The notes under the pieces are model-generated. The model saw only the letters and a list, made by a program, of their open reading frames with translations. It was not told the origin of the DNA and searched no databases. A stretch of DNA of 64,000 nucleotides, taken from contig NZ_LATM01000013.1 in assembly GCF_000972495.1 (NCBI RefSeq), positions 1-64,000 of the forward strand. Direction: 5' to 3'. The DNA is from Hymenobacter terrenus. GTDB taxonomy: Bacteria; Bacteroidota; Bacteroidia; Cytophagales; Hymenobacteraceae. Shown here piece by piece: positions 9,297-17,302 of the stretch (the first letter of the stretch is position 1; each line of letters begins with the position of its first letter). The translations under genes and the position numbers were made by a program.

Positions 9297-10184
9297 TTAG
9301 GCTGTTGGCGAGGCTGTGCGCTGAAAGAAACGCAGCAAGGCCTCGGTTAAAAATTCGGGGGCCTCTTCCGCCACCATGTGGCCGCAGTTCGGGATAATGC
9401 CGCCCTCCACGTTTTCGGCCACCGCCGCCAGCTGCTCTTTCACGTAGGACGTGCCATACTGGCCACCGTAGCCGAGCACGGGCAGGGTGAGCTTGCCCCG
9501 CGCGATGACTTCGGCAAACCGGTCGGTGGTGGTTAGGGCGTCGCGATACCAGCCCACACTGCCCCGAATGCCGCCGGGCGCGGCGTAGGTGCGCAGGTAT
9601 TCGCGTCGGTCTTCGTCGGTGATGGCCGCCGGATTGAACAGCATCAGCCCGTGCAGGTACTGCCAGAATTCCCGCTCCCGGCCAGTAATGAGCATCTCGG
9701 GCAGGTCGGCCGCGTGATTGAAGCCGAAGTGCCAGTAGCCGCCGAAGGTTTCCTTGCGGAAGGTGGTCATCTCGGCTAGGTTCACGGCCGGCAGCGGCTC
9801 GTCGAGGTAGGTGAGGCTGGCCACTTCGGCCGGGTGGTGGGCCGCGAAGAGGAAGGCAAGTAGGGCGCCCATATCTCAGCCCACCACGTGCACGGGGCCG
9901 GCAGAATTGGTCTGGGCCAATAGTTGGCGCAGGTCTTCCACCAAGGTCAGGCCATCGTAGCCGGTGGCGGGTTTATCGGAGTCGCCGTAGCCACGCATGT
10001 CGGGAGCAATAACCCGAAAACCGGCGTCTACCAGGCGCGGCGCCACGTGCCGCCAGGTGTGGGAGGTGCCCAACCAGCCGTGGATCAGCAGCACAATTTT
10101 GCCGATGCCAGCGGCGCGGTAGTGTAGCTTCACCCCACCGTTGACGTAGGCTCGTCAGTGTTCGAAGTTAGTGTAAGAAGGCAT
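9297..10184 (-). pseudogene. Alpha/beta hydrolase interrupted by two in-frame UGA codons
   Basis: From ATG at 10184 to the stop at 9297 the frame is continuous for 295 codons apart from two TGA codons, at 10157-10155 and 9878-9876. It starts MPSYTNFEH-stop-RAYVNG, has HGWLGTSHTWRHVAPRL as oxyanion region, and then HVVG-stop-DMGALL. The second TGA thus sits directly before the Asp of the nucleophile elbow, a place where most relatives have His (GHDMGA). The C-terminal catalytic His is present in IPNCGHMVAEEAP. No frameshift is seen, so the gene is recently inactivated or the stops are read through. Fragments starting at 10133 (GTG) and 9872 (ATG) would each lack part of the active site. Confidence 0.8.
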
Positions 10185-10222
10185 CAGCAAGTCCGTGAAA
10201 GGTGATCAGAAGAGTACGAGAA

Positions 10223-10960
10223 CTACTTCTTGCCGGCCTCGGCAGTGTAGCCCGAGTAGAAGCCGCCCCAGGCGCTGTGTTCCTGGTAAATCTGCCCCAA
10301 AGTGGCCCCTTCCGGCTTTTTCCAGTCGCCGAGTAACTCGGAGCCGAGCGACACCCACGACGTCATCACAGCTCCGGCCTGGGTCAGGCGCATCATGGCG
10401 GCCTCTTCCACCAGCTTTTCATTCGAGCCTGAGCAGTCGGTTACTACGTACACCTCGTAGCCGGCTTTCAGGGCATCCAGGGCCAGGTGGGTTGTGCAGT
10501 TATCAATGGAAATACCGGCCAGAATCAGCTTTTTGCGGCCGGTTTTCTTCACCGCTTCCACAAACTTGGGCTCCTGCCAGGCGCTGACGGTGTGCCGCTC
10601 GATGCGCGGGGCATCGGGTAGGTACTGAGCCAGGGCCGGGTAGAACTTGCCACGGAATCCGCCCTCATCGCCGATGACGAGCGTGGGCAATTTGAAGAGC
10701 TTACCGACCTTGGTCAGGGCCGTCACATTGTTGTTAAACAGACTTTTGTCAATGGTTTTCAGGCCGGGGTCGAAGCCGGTGAGAAAGTCCACCATCACCA
10801 GGACGGAGTTTTGCGGCGTGAGCTTTTCCAGGTAGTTGGCGGGCGGTACTGCCGCTGGCTGGGGCGTTTTTTTCGGGTGAGGGTCACCGGCCCACGCGGC
10901 GGGTGGGGTGCTAAGGCTGCTGGTCAGAAGCAAGGCGGAGAGTAGCAGTTTGTTTTTCAT
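10223..10960 (-). CDS. Exported isochorismatase-family hydrolase
   Basis: A 245-residue protein with a signal peptide (residues 1-25, ending AAWAG) and a cysteine-hydrolase fold. The family signature is visible: SVLVMVDFLTGF with the catalytic Asp near residue 58, and the nucleophile Cys in ILAGISIDNCTTHLALDAL. It resembles YcaC/nicotinamidase-type members, which hydrolyse amides or imidates. The periplasmic location is unusual for the family but fits a cluster with an outer-membrane pore and an exported SnoaL protein. It is the promoter-proximal gene of the minus-strand cluster; the region upstream is shared with the divergent sigma-54 activator. Confidence 0.8.
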   Translation of the reverse strand: MKNKLLLSALLLTSSLSTPPAAWAGDPHPKKTPQPAAVPPANYLEKLTPQNSVLVMVDFLTGFDPGLKTIDKSLFNNNVTALTKVGKLFKLPTLVIGDEGGFRGKFYPALAQYLPDAPRIERHTVSAWQEPKFVEAVKKTGRKKLILAGISIDNCTTHLALDALKAGYEVYVVTDCSGSNEKLVEEAAMMRLTQAGAVMTSWVSLGSELLGDWKKPEGATLGQIYQEHSAWGGFYSGYTAEAGKK

Positions 10961-11423
10961 CGAAGGTGTGAAGGGTTAAATGAAGGTTGAGAGAAAATGC
11001 GTGGCCGTGTGGCTGCCGGACCTAGGCAAGAAATAGGGCTGAAAAAAAGATTGGAGCATGCTGAGCAGTGAAACCAGCCGAAGCCGCAAGCCCCGTCGTT
11101 CGTCGTCGAGCGACCAGTATAGCTTCAATTCAATAAGCGAGAAGTAAGGAACCCAGCAGAATGACACTGGCCCGGTGTCTGCCGCTAAAGCCAAGTGCTA
11201 TGCCAGACTCGCTAGGCAGCCATCGTTACAGCTCCTAAAAGATTATAAGCAAGCGAACTATAGTTTTTACACGAGTTGGCTGCTAGCACGAAAGCGCGAA
11301 TACGCCTCCAACTAATTGGAATTATCTAACTCTGCCTCCAATATATTGGAGCGTGATGCTCTGAAATTTTGGCTCATTAGGGTGTTTCGTAATTTTCGGT
11401 ATTCAAACACCAAAGCTCTCTTC
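10961..11423. other. Divergent regulatory region between isochorismatase-like gene and activator
   Basis: This gap has no supported gene. It contains two 16-base palindromes described separately. It also contains TGGCCCGGTGTCTGC at 11168-11182 on the plus strand, which has the GG and GC of a -24/-12 sigma-54 promoter at the correct spacing but mismatches in both boxes, so I do not call it a promoter. Confidence 0.45.
11306..11351. promoter_or_regulatory. Pair of 16-bp palindromic operator candidates
   Basis: CTCCAATATATTGGAG at 11336-11351 is a perfect palindrome. CTCCAACTAATTGGAA at 11306-11321 is a near copy of it, and both are preceded by GC, with start points exactly 30 bases apart. They lie 73-118 bases before the chosen start of the GAF/sigma-54 activator. 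Paired dyads at this spacing are what dimeric Fis-type HTH domains of sigma-54 activators bind; autoregulation is an inference. Confidence 0.6.
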
Positions 11424-14400
11424 ATGCAACCCAGAATCATAAAACCAGGCAACGGCAACCGAACTGCTGCCGATGAGCGGGAGAAAGCCATGCTGCTGGC
11501 TGTGAGCCAGGCCATTGCCACGGTTCGCGACAAGCAGGAGCTGTTGGGGCTGGTGCTGGAGAAAATCAAGCCCATATTTGGGTTTTACGACTGCGGCCTG
11601 TTCGTGCTCGATGCCGATGGGCAGCACCATAGTGACTGGACCGCGCTGCTATCGGAAATCGACCTGGCCGCCGCAAATACGGGCTTGCGGGTAGCTGATC
11701 TGAGCCACCACCCGCACTCTGGTTCCATCATCGAGGCACACATGCAGCAGGCCGCGGCCGGCCCCTTAATTCTGGATTTTGAGGTGGAAATGCTGCGCCA
11801 GCCCAATTATTCCTCTTTTGCCCTCACCTTGGCTGGCGGATACCGTGAGGTCATGGCCGGACTGTTGCAGGTAGGAGGCCAGCCGATGGGCATGTTTTAC
11901 GTGAACTCCCAACAAAGCGCATTTTTTTGCCCAGAGCAACTACCAAAATTTCAAGCTATTGTCGACCAGATGGCCGTCGCTGTTGCCAACATTCTGGCCA
12001 ACGAGGAGCTACGCGCACGGGAGCGGGAGAAGAGCGTGCTGCTGTCTATCAGCGGGGCCATTGCTACGGTCCGCAACGCCGTAGAATTGCTGGCAGTCAT
12101 TCGGGAAAAGGCGCAGGAGTTGCTGCCTTTCTTTGACACCAGCATTTTGCTGGTGGAGAAAGACGGGCTCCACCATTACGACCTGGCCGCGACCCTGCCG
12201 GGCTGCGATTCCGCAGCCAACAACCACGAATTGCACACAGCCGGCCTGCCCCGTGTGGCCCATCCGGATTCTTATGTTGCCCACGTCATGGAATTACTGG
12301 CCCGCACCGGTGCCCCCCTCATCGAGAACTACGAGCGCCGATTCACGGAGTTTGGCTATTCGTTATGTTCTACTCTGCATGAGGTGGGATATAGGGAAGG
12401 CATCGTCACTGAGTTGCGGTTAGGGGGAAGTGTCCTCGGTACTTTTTGGCTCAATGCCTTAGCGCCCGGCGCGTTTCGTCTCGCACAGTTTGAGGTGTTC
12501 CAAGCCTTGGCCGATCAGGTGGCGGGGGCCGTGGCCAACATCCTGGCCCACGAGGATATAGCGGCGCGCGAGCGGGAAAAAACCGTGCAGCTGGCCCTGA
12601 ACAATGCTTTGGTTAGCAGTAAGAACCGCGAGAGTATGTGCCGCGCATTAGCCGAGCAGATGAACCAGCTCGTTCCCTTTTCCCTATTCGTGCTTTGCAT
12701 CTGGCCCCTTGATGATGACAGCCGCTACCAGGTTACGCTCCGCCGCCAGCCCGACGGCCAGTTTGCCTCTATGCAGCGCGAGGTAGTACATCGTTCGCCG
12801 CCACCCCTGAGTATGGCCCAGCGAATGCGGCTGTTCGAGCGGCCGGGTCTTTTCACAGGGGCCGATTTTGAGGCGCTGTGCCGCGAGTACCCACTCTATC
12901 GCTTCGTGAGCCAGCAGTTTGGGGTGCGTTCCCATCTGCGACTGTCGCTGAACAGCTTGGCGGGTACGCAGGCTTCCATCGTGATATCGGGCATGGGCCC
13001 GACCGATTTCCGGCCGGCTGACTACCAGACGCTGCTACACCTGGTACCGCAGATTTCGCTGGCTCTGAACAATTTGCTGGCCTTCGAGCGACTCGAACAG
13101 CAGCGCCGCGAAAAGGCCGCACAGGTAGCTATTACTAACGTGCTGACCAGTGAATTGGCATTCAACGAATTGGTGCGGGAGCTCGCCCCGGCAATTGATT
13201 CGCTCGTGCCGTGCGACCTGCTGCACCTGTGCCTGCTGCCACCCCACACCACTGTGCCGGCGGCCGATATAGCCGTGGTGAAGGAAGCCGGTGGGTTCCG
13301 GGCCCTGTCGTGGGCGGAAGTGAATGACCACCAGCCAACGGAAGCGCTGGCCACGTCGTGTGACGAATTGCGTGCCCTGACGAACGAGACCCGCTTGTAT
13401 GTGGGCGACGAGGTGAGTGCGGCCATTGGGCTCACGGGGCTGCTGCGGTATTTTCACGATGCGCAGGGTATGCGGGCGCTGCTCTTGGTACCGCTGCGGG
13501 TGGCCGGGCGGGTGGCGGCCGGCCTGCTGCTGGGCCACCGCTTCTCCTACGGGTTTTCGCCTACGGATGTGGTCAGAGTAGAGGCCCTGGCCGGGCAGAT
13601 GGCGCTGGCGCTGGGTCACCGCTTCGCCTATGCTGAAATAGCAGCCCTCAAGGAGCAGCTGGAAGAGGAAAACAGCTATTTGCAGGACGAAATAAAAACC
13701 ACCCACAACTTTGAGGAAATCATTGGGGCCAGCCCACCGTTGGTCGACTTGTTTCGGCAGGTCGGCCAGGTGGCTGGTACCGATACCACCGTGTGCATTG
13801 GGGGCGAAACCGGAACCGGCAAAGAACTCATTGCCCGCGCCATTCACAATCTTTCTCCTCGCCGCGACCGTCGCCTGATAAAGGTGAACTGCGCGGCGCT
13901 GCCCGCCCTGCTCATCGAGTCGGAGCTGTTTGGCCACGAGAAAGGCAGCTTTACCGGGGCCGTTGAGCGGCGCATCGGCAAGTTTGAGCTGGCCCACGGC
14001 AGCAGTATTTTCCTCGATGAGATTGGTGAATTGCCTTTGGAATTGCAAGCCAAGTTACTGCGCGTGTTGCAAGAGAAAGAAGTGGAGCGCGTGGGCGGCA
14101 AAGGCCCCATTGCGTGCGATGTGCGCATCATTGCGGCTACCAACCGCGACCTGGAGCAGGAGGTGCGCGCCGGCCGGTTCCGCCAGGACTTATACTTTCG
14201 GCTGCTGGTGTTTCCGCTGCTGCTACCCCCGCTGCGGGAGCGCAAAGAGGATATTCCCGCCCTGGCCACCCACTTCCTGTTTCAGTTTACCAAGAAGATG
14301 GGCAAGCCCCACAAAGGCATTTCAGCAGCGGCCCTGCGCGAAATGATGACTTACGACTGGCCCGGCAACATTCGGGAGTTGCAGCACGTGCTGGAGCAGG

Positions 14401-14666
14401 CCGTCATCGTTTCCACTAAGCCCTTGCTGGAGCTGGCCCGGCCCCTGCGCCCGGCCGCGTCTGCGTCCGTAGAGCATTGCCCAGCGTTTCGGCGGCTCAG
14501 CCTCAATGAGTTGGAACGCCAGCACATTGTGGCTACGCTGCGACACACCAACGGCCGTATTCGTGGGGCCGGCGGCACGGCAGAGCTACTGAACATCAAA
14601 GCCACCACGCTGGAGGCCCGCATGAAGAAGCTGGGAATTTCTAAGCGTTATGCGGTGACTTCTTAG
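11424..14666 (+). CDS. Four-GAF sigma-54-dependent transcriptional activator
   Basis: 1080 residues from ATG at 11424; the upstream TTG at 11316 falls inside an operator-like palindrome and is unlikely. Four GAF-like modules follow in tandem, each introduced by an EREK linker (EREKAMLLAVSQAIATV, EREKSVLLSISGAIATV, EREKTVQLALNNALVS, REKAAQVAITNVL). The AAA+ domain has Walker A GETGTGKE (from residue 794), GSFTGA at 841 (a variant of the GAFTGA loop that contacts sigma-54), Walker B IFLDEIGE and the DWPGNIREL sensor region. The C-terminus is a Fis HTH ending KATTLEARMKKLGI. It has no REC domain, so it probably senses ligands directly. It likely controls the divergent enzyme cluster at 4.4-11 kb. 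It overlaps the convergent monooxygenase gene by 4 bases. Confidence 0.92.
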   Translation: MQPRIIKPGNGNRTAADEREKAMLLAVSQAIATVRDKQELLGLVLEKIKPIFGFYDCGLFVLDADGQHHSDWTALLSEIDLAAANTGLRVADLSHHPHSGSIIEAHMQQAAAGPLILDFEVEMLRQPNYSSFALTLAGGYREVMAGLLQVGGQPMGMFYVNSQQSAFFCPEQLPKFQAIVDQMAVAVANILANEELRAREREKSVLLSISGAIATVRNAVELLAVIREKAQELLPFFDTSILLVEKDGLHHYDLAATLPGCDSAANNHELHTAGLPRVAHPDSYVAHVMELLARTGAPLIENYERRFTEFGYSLCSTLHEVGYREGIVTELRLGGSVLGTFWLNALAPGAFRLAQFEVFQALADQVAGAVANILAHEDIAAREREKTVQLALNNALVSSKNRESMCRALAEQMNQLVPFSLFVLCIWPLDDDSRYQVTLRRQPDGQFASMQREVVHRSPPPLSMAQRMRLFERPGLFTGADFEALCREYPLYRFVSQQFGVRSHLRLSLNSLAGTQASIVISGMGPTDFRPADYQTLLHLVPQISLALNNLLAFERLEQQRREKAAQVAITNVLTSELAFNELVRELAPAIDSLVPCDLLHLCLLPPHTTVPAADIAVVKEAGGFRALSWAEVNDHQPTEALATSCDELRALTNETRLYVGDEVSAAIGLTGLLRYFHDAQGMRALLLVPLRVAGRVAAGLLLGHRFSYGFSPTDVVRVEALAGQMALALGHRFAYAEIAALKEQLEEENSYLQDEIKTTHNFEEIIGASPPLVDLFRQVGQVAGTDTTVCIGGETGTGKELIARAIHNLSPRRDRRLIKVNCAALPALLIESELFGHEKGSFTGAVERRIGKFELAHGSSIFLDEIGELPLELQAKLLRVLQEKEVERVGGKGPIACDVRIIAATNRDLEQEVRAGRFRQDLYFRLLVFPLLLPPLRERKEDIPALATHFLFQFTKKMGKPHKGISAAALREMMTYDWPGNIRELQHVLEQAVIVSTKPLLELARPLRPAASASVEHCPAFRRLSLNELERQHIVATLRHTNGRIRGAGGTAELLNIKATTLEARMKKLGISKRYAVTS

Positions 14667-15859
14667 GAAGATGCAGGTAGGGAAGGCGTAGAAGCCCTGA
14701 GTTTGTCGAGGTACTGCGTGTCATATACTCTGCTAATCTGCTTCATGCTTATTGCCGGAGGTATCATCCGTAATACCGGGAAGAGAAGCGGCTTGAGCCA
14801 CGCCGGCAGGTTAACTACCTGGCCTATTTGCCGCGATAGTTGCACCGTGAGGTCGGCTTTGGCTTTGCGGAGACGTTGGTACTCGGCAAATGCTGGAGCG
14901 GGGGCATCGTGGGCGGCCAGGCAGGCCGCGATGGTGTAGGCGTCTTCCAGAGCCTGGCAAGCGCCTTGCCCCAGGTTGGGAGTCGTGGCGTGCGCGGCAT
15001 CGCCCAGCAGTGCTACCGACCTGGCCGACCAGGTGGGCAGCGTGGGCAAATCAAACAGGTCGGCGCGGGAGAGCTGATGCTCGTCGCAGGCGCGCAAGAC
15101 CTCAGCCACGGACGGCCCAAATTCGCGGGTGAGTTCCAGCAGGGTGGCAACAACGGTGCCGGGAGTATCCAGCTGTTCGGCTGGCGCGGCAGTGGTCACG
15201 AACACGTAAATCTGCCCGGCTTCCATGGGCACCAGGCCAACCCGCAGGCCCGGCGTGCTGCCCCAATACTCAACCGATTGGTGCGGCTGAGCCGTCGGAA
15301 GCGCACAGTCGACGACGGCGCGCCAGCACGTCTGGCCGGAGTAGCGCAGAGCCTTGGCACCGAAAATCGCTCGGCGCACAGCCGAATTGATGCCATCGGC
15401 GCCAATGACGAAGTCGCCGTCAACCGCGGACCCATCGGCAAAGGCTATCTGGGTTGCAAGGCGGCCAGTGGTTATGCCAATAACTTTTTTATTGGTTTGC
15501 ACGGCCTCGGCCGGCAATGCATCGAGCAGAAGTTTTTGCAGGGCACTCCGGTGAATAACGCGCATGCCGTAGCCGAACTGCTTCGCCAAGGCATCGGCAT
15601 CGACCATCGTCAGGGGGCGTCCGTCGGTGGTGGCAACGACTGCGCGCGACAGAGGCCAGCTTACTGCTTCCACCGCTTTTGACAACCCCAGCTGCGCACA
15701 GACACGCAGGGCATTGGGAGCCAGGACCAAGCCCGCGCCCACTTCGCGAATAGCCGTTGCCCGTTCGTACACAATCGTCCGGATGCCGCGCTGGTGTAAC
15801 GCCAGCGCCGTAGCCAAGCCGCCAATGCCTCCGCCAATGATGATTCCTGGAGAATTCAT
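14663..15859 (-). CDS. FAD-dependent aromatic-ring monooxygenase-like protein
   Basis: 398 residues, a class A flavoprotein monooxygenase. It has the dinucleotide motif GIIIGGGIGGLATALAL (residues 5-21), then the DG motif DFVIGADGINSAVR, and the GD motif ALLGDAAHATTPNLGQGAC. These three bind FAD and NAD(P)H in relatives such as salicylate hydroxylase and zeaxanthin epoxidase-like enzymes. A C-terminal helix follows (PAWLKPLLFPVLRMIPP). It is divergent from a TetR-type regulator across 79 bases that hold two operators, the usual arrangement for a TetR-controlled detoxification or antibiotic-modifying oxygenase. Substrate unknown. Confidence 0.88.
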   Translation of the reverse strand: MNSPGIIIGGGIGGLATALALHQRGIRTIVYERATAIREVGAGLVLAPNALRVCAQLGLSKAVEAVSWPLSRAVVATTDGRPLTMVDADALAKQFGYGMRVIHRSALQKLLLDALPAEAVQTNKKVIGITTGRLATQIAFADGSAVDGDFVIGADGINSAVRRAIFGAKALRYSGQTCWRAVVDCALPTAQPHQSVEYWGSTPGLRVGLVPMEAGQIYVFVTTAAPAEQLDTPGTVVATLLELTREFGPSVAEVLRACDEHQLSRADLFDLPTLPTWSARSVALLGDAAHATTPNLGQGACQALEDAYTIAACLAAHDAPAPAFAEYQRLRKAKADLTVQLSRQIGQVVNLPAWLKPLLFPVLRMIPPAISMKQISRVYDTQYLDKLRASTPSLPASS

Positions 15860-15874
15860 ATCAATGTGCTATAT

Positions 15875-15922
15875 TTAGAACAAATGTACTAATTTGTGGC
15901 CTGATTAGAGCAAGTGTTCTAA
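15875..15922. promoter_or_regulatory. Two TetR-type operators
   Basis: TTAGAACAAATGTACTAA (15875-15892) and TTAGAGCAAGTGTTCTAA (15905-15922) fit the dyad TTAGnnCAnnTGTnCTAA, 30 bases apart. They fill the 79-base gap between the monooxygenase start (15859) and the TetR start (15939), so one bound repressor array could silence both promoters. Confidence 0.75.
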
Positions 15923-15938
15923 GTTGTCTTATCTATAG

Positions 15939-16574
15939 ATGTCAACCAAGGAAAAGATTCTCGCGGAGGCGCTGGCGCTGTTCAACGAGCGTGGCACCGA
16001 TGTCGTGACAGTGCGCCACATTGCCCAAGCAGCGGGCATGAGCCACGGCAACCTGTGCTATCATTACCCCAACACCGATGCCATTGTCCAGAGCCTATAC
16101 AATCAGCTGGTGGGCCACATCAACGAACAAATTACCGCAGTGGCAACGCCCGGTTTCGAGCTGATTGCCGCGGGGCAACTAGTAGCGCACGCCATGGAGG
16201 CATTGTACCGCTACCGCTTTCTGCTGCTTGATTTCGCCGGCATTATGCGCCGGATTCCGGCCATTCGCGACCAGCACCAAGCATTGCTCAAGCAACGGGG
16301 CCTGGTTTTTCGGCAGCTGCTGGCCTACCTGCGCGAAGCAGGGCTGATGAAGCCGGAGCTCTACGCTGGCCACGACGAGCACCTGCTTACCCAGCTGTTT
16401 ATCGTCGGAGACTTCTGGATTGCCAGCGCCGAATGGCTTTATGAGGGAGAAGCGGCTGACAAGCTGCCGTATTATCAGCAGGTGCTGACGGCGCTGCTGG
16501 TACCCTTGCTCACGGAGCAGGGCTGGAAGCAATGGCATGAGGCCGCGGAACAAAGCCGCGAGAGCCAAACGTAG
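15939..16574 (+). CDS. TetR/AcrR-family transcriptional repressor
   Basis: 211 residues. The N-terminal 50 residues are a TetR HTH: KEKILAEALALFNERGTDVVTVRHIAQAAGMS is split over helices 1-3, with recognition sequence GMSHGNLCYHYPNTDAIVQSLY. The all-helical C-terminal half would bind the inducer. It is transcribed away from the FAD monooxygenase and very likely represses it and itself through the two dyads in the gap between them. The ligand is unknown. Confidence 0.9.
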   Translation: MSTKEKILAEALALFNERGTDVVTVRHIAQAAGMSHGNLCYHYPNTDAIVQSLYNQLVGHINEQITAVATPGFELIAAGQLVAHAMEALYRYRFLLLDFAGIMRRIPAIRDQHQALLKQRGLVFRQLLAYLREAGLMKPELYAGHDEHLLTQLFIVGDFWIASAEWLYEGEAADKLPYYQQVLTALLVPLLTEQGWKQWHEAAEQSRESQT

Positions 16575-16766
16575 CCAGAAGCAAACGCACAAGGCGAAAC
16601 GGCCGTTTGCTAAAGAAGCCGTGCAGGACAGAAGTTATAGGCTGGGCTACTGGCCTATTCTGGAGTGCGGTTTTAGACTTCGCTTGCGCTTTTGTCTACC
16701 TCAATTATGCCAAAACCCAGGGGAACTTTAAGCGCGTAAAAGCACTAACAAAACTTAAAAAACGCC

Positions 16767-17096
16767 ATGAAGACCGAGTGGGACTTATTCGCCGATGTGC
16801 ATAAGCGCCTGACAGAAGGGGAGGAGCTTATCACCTATTACTTTGTTGACCGCCCAACGTTTCCGCCCGATAGCCAGACGGGGCGAGTGCTCGATGAGCA
16901 GGGTACTGAATATGAGCTGGGCGAAGACTACAAACAAGCCTTGGAAGAGTGTATCCGGGCCCGGCATATTTCATGGAATATTCGCTTCCCCGAACGCACC
17001 ATCAGCTTTGGGCCCGGCTTGAATAAGAGGAGCAACCGGGAAAAAGTAACCTTGACTATCAGTCCTGATTTCGACATCATCATCAAGTCAGACTAG
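16767..17096 (+). CDS. Hypothetical protein, 109 residues
   Basis: I do not recognise this family. The protein is small, acidic and soluble, with no signal peptide or membrane segment. It starts MKTEWDLFADVHKRLTEGEEL, has predicted strands around ITYYFVDRP and RHISWNIRFPERTISFG, and ends in VTLTISPDFDIIIKSD. An amphipathic helix around residues 45-67 is likely. The start is an ATG preceded by an A-rich leader, and the gene is followed by a strong terminator, both of which support it as real. It might be co-transcribed with the TetR gene 192 bases upstream. Confidence 0.55.
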   Translation: MKTEWDLFADVHKRLTEGEELITYYFVDRPTFPPDSQTGRVLDEQGTEYELGEDYKQALEECIRARHISWNIRFPERTISFGPGLNKRSNREKVTLTISPDFDIIIKSD

Positions 17097-17202
17097 CTGG
17101 CTAGGATGCGTTGACTGCTGCCGTTCAGGCGGCATATTTGGTGTTGATGAAACAAATAGAGGAACCTTCCAGCTTGGAGGTTTCCCGCAACTGCGGTTAA
17201 TT

Positions 17203-17239
17203 AAAAAAGCCGCCCCATCAGTTGATGAGGCGGCTTTTT
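17203..17239. terminator. Bidirectional terminator
   Basis: AAAAGCCGCCCCATCA (17205-17220) pairs with TGATGAGGCGGCTTTT with a 2-base loop and one mismatch. It is flanked by A and T runs on both sides, so it can terminate the hypothetical gene from the left and the convergent M23 gene from the right. Confidence 0.85.
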
Positions 17240-17302
17240 ATTAAGCTGGTGTCCTGGATTAATTGCTTGTCAACAAGCAGGACGCCGCAGAAAAAGAGCG
17301 TT

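Noticed and set aside
9876..10157. UGA codons in the broken hydrolase as selenocysteine sites
   Set aside because: Alpha/beta hydrolases have no known selenocysteine at these places, no SECIS-like hairpin is evident directly after either UGA, and the elbow position is normally His.
11168..11182. Possible sigma-54 promoter TGGCCCGGTGTCTGC
   Set aside because: Spacing is right but both boxes have mismatches, and the palindromes lie downstream, not upstream, of it.
13035..14048. 337-codon minus-strand ORF
   Set aside because: It is antisense to the GAF/AAA+ region of the activator and has no motif.
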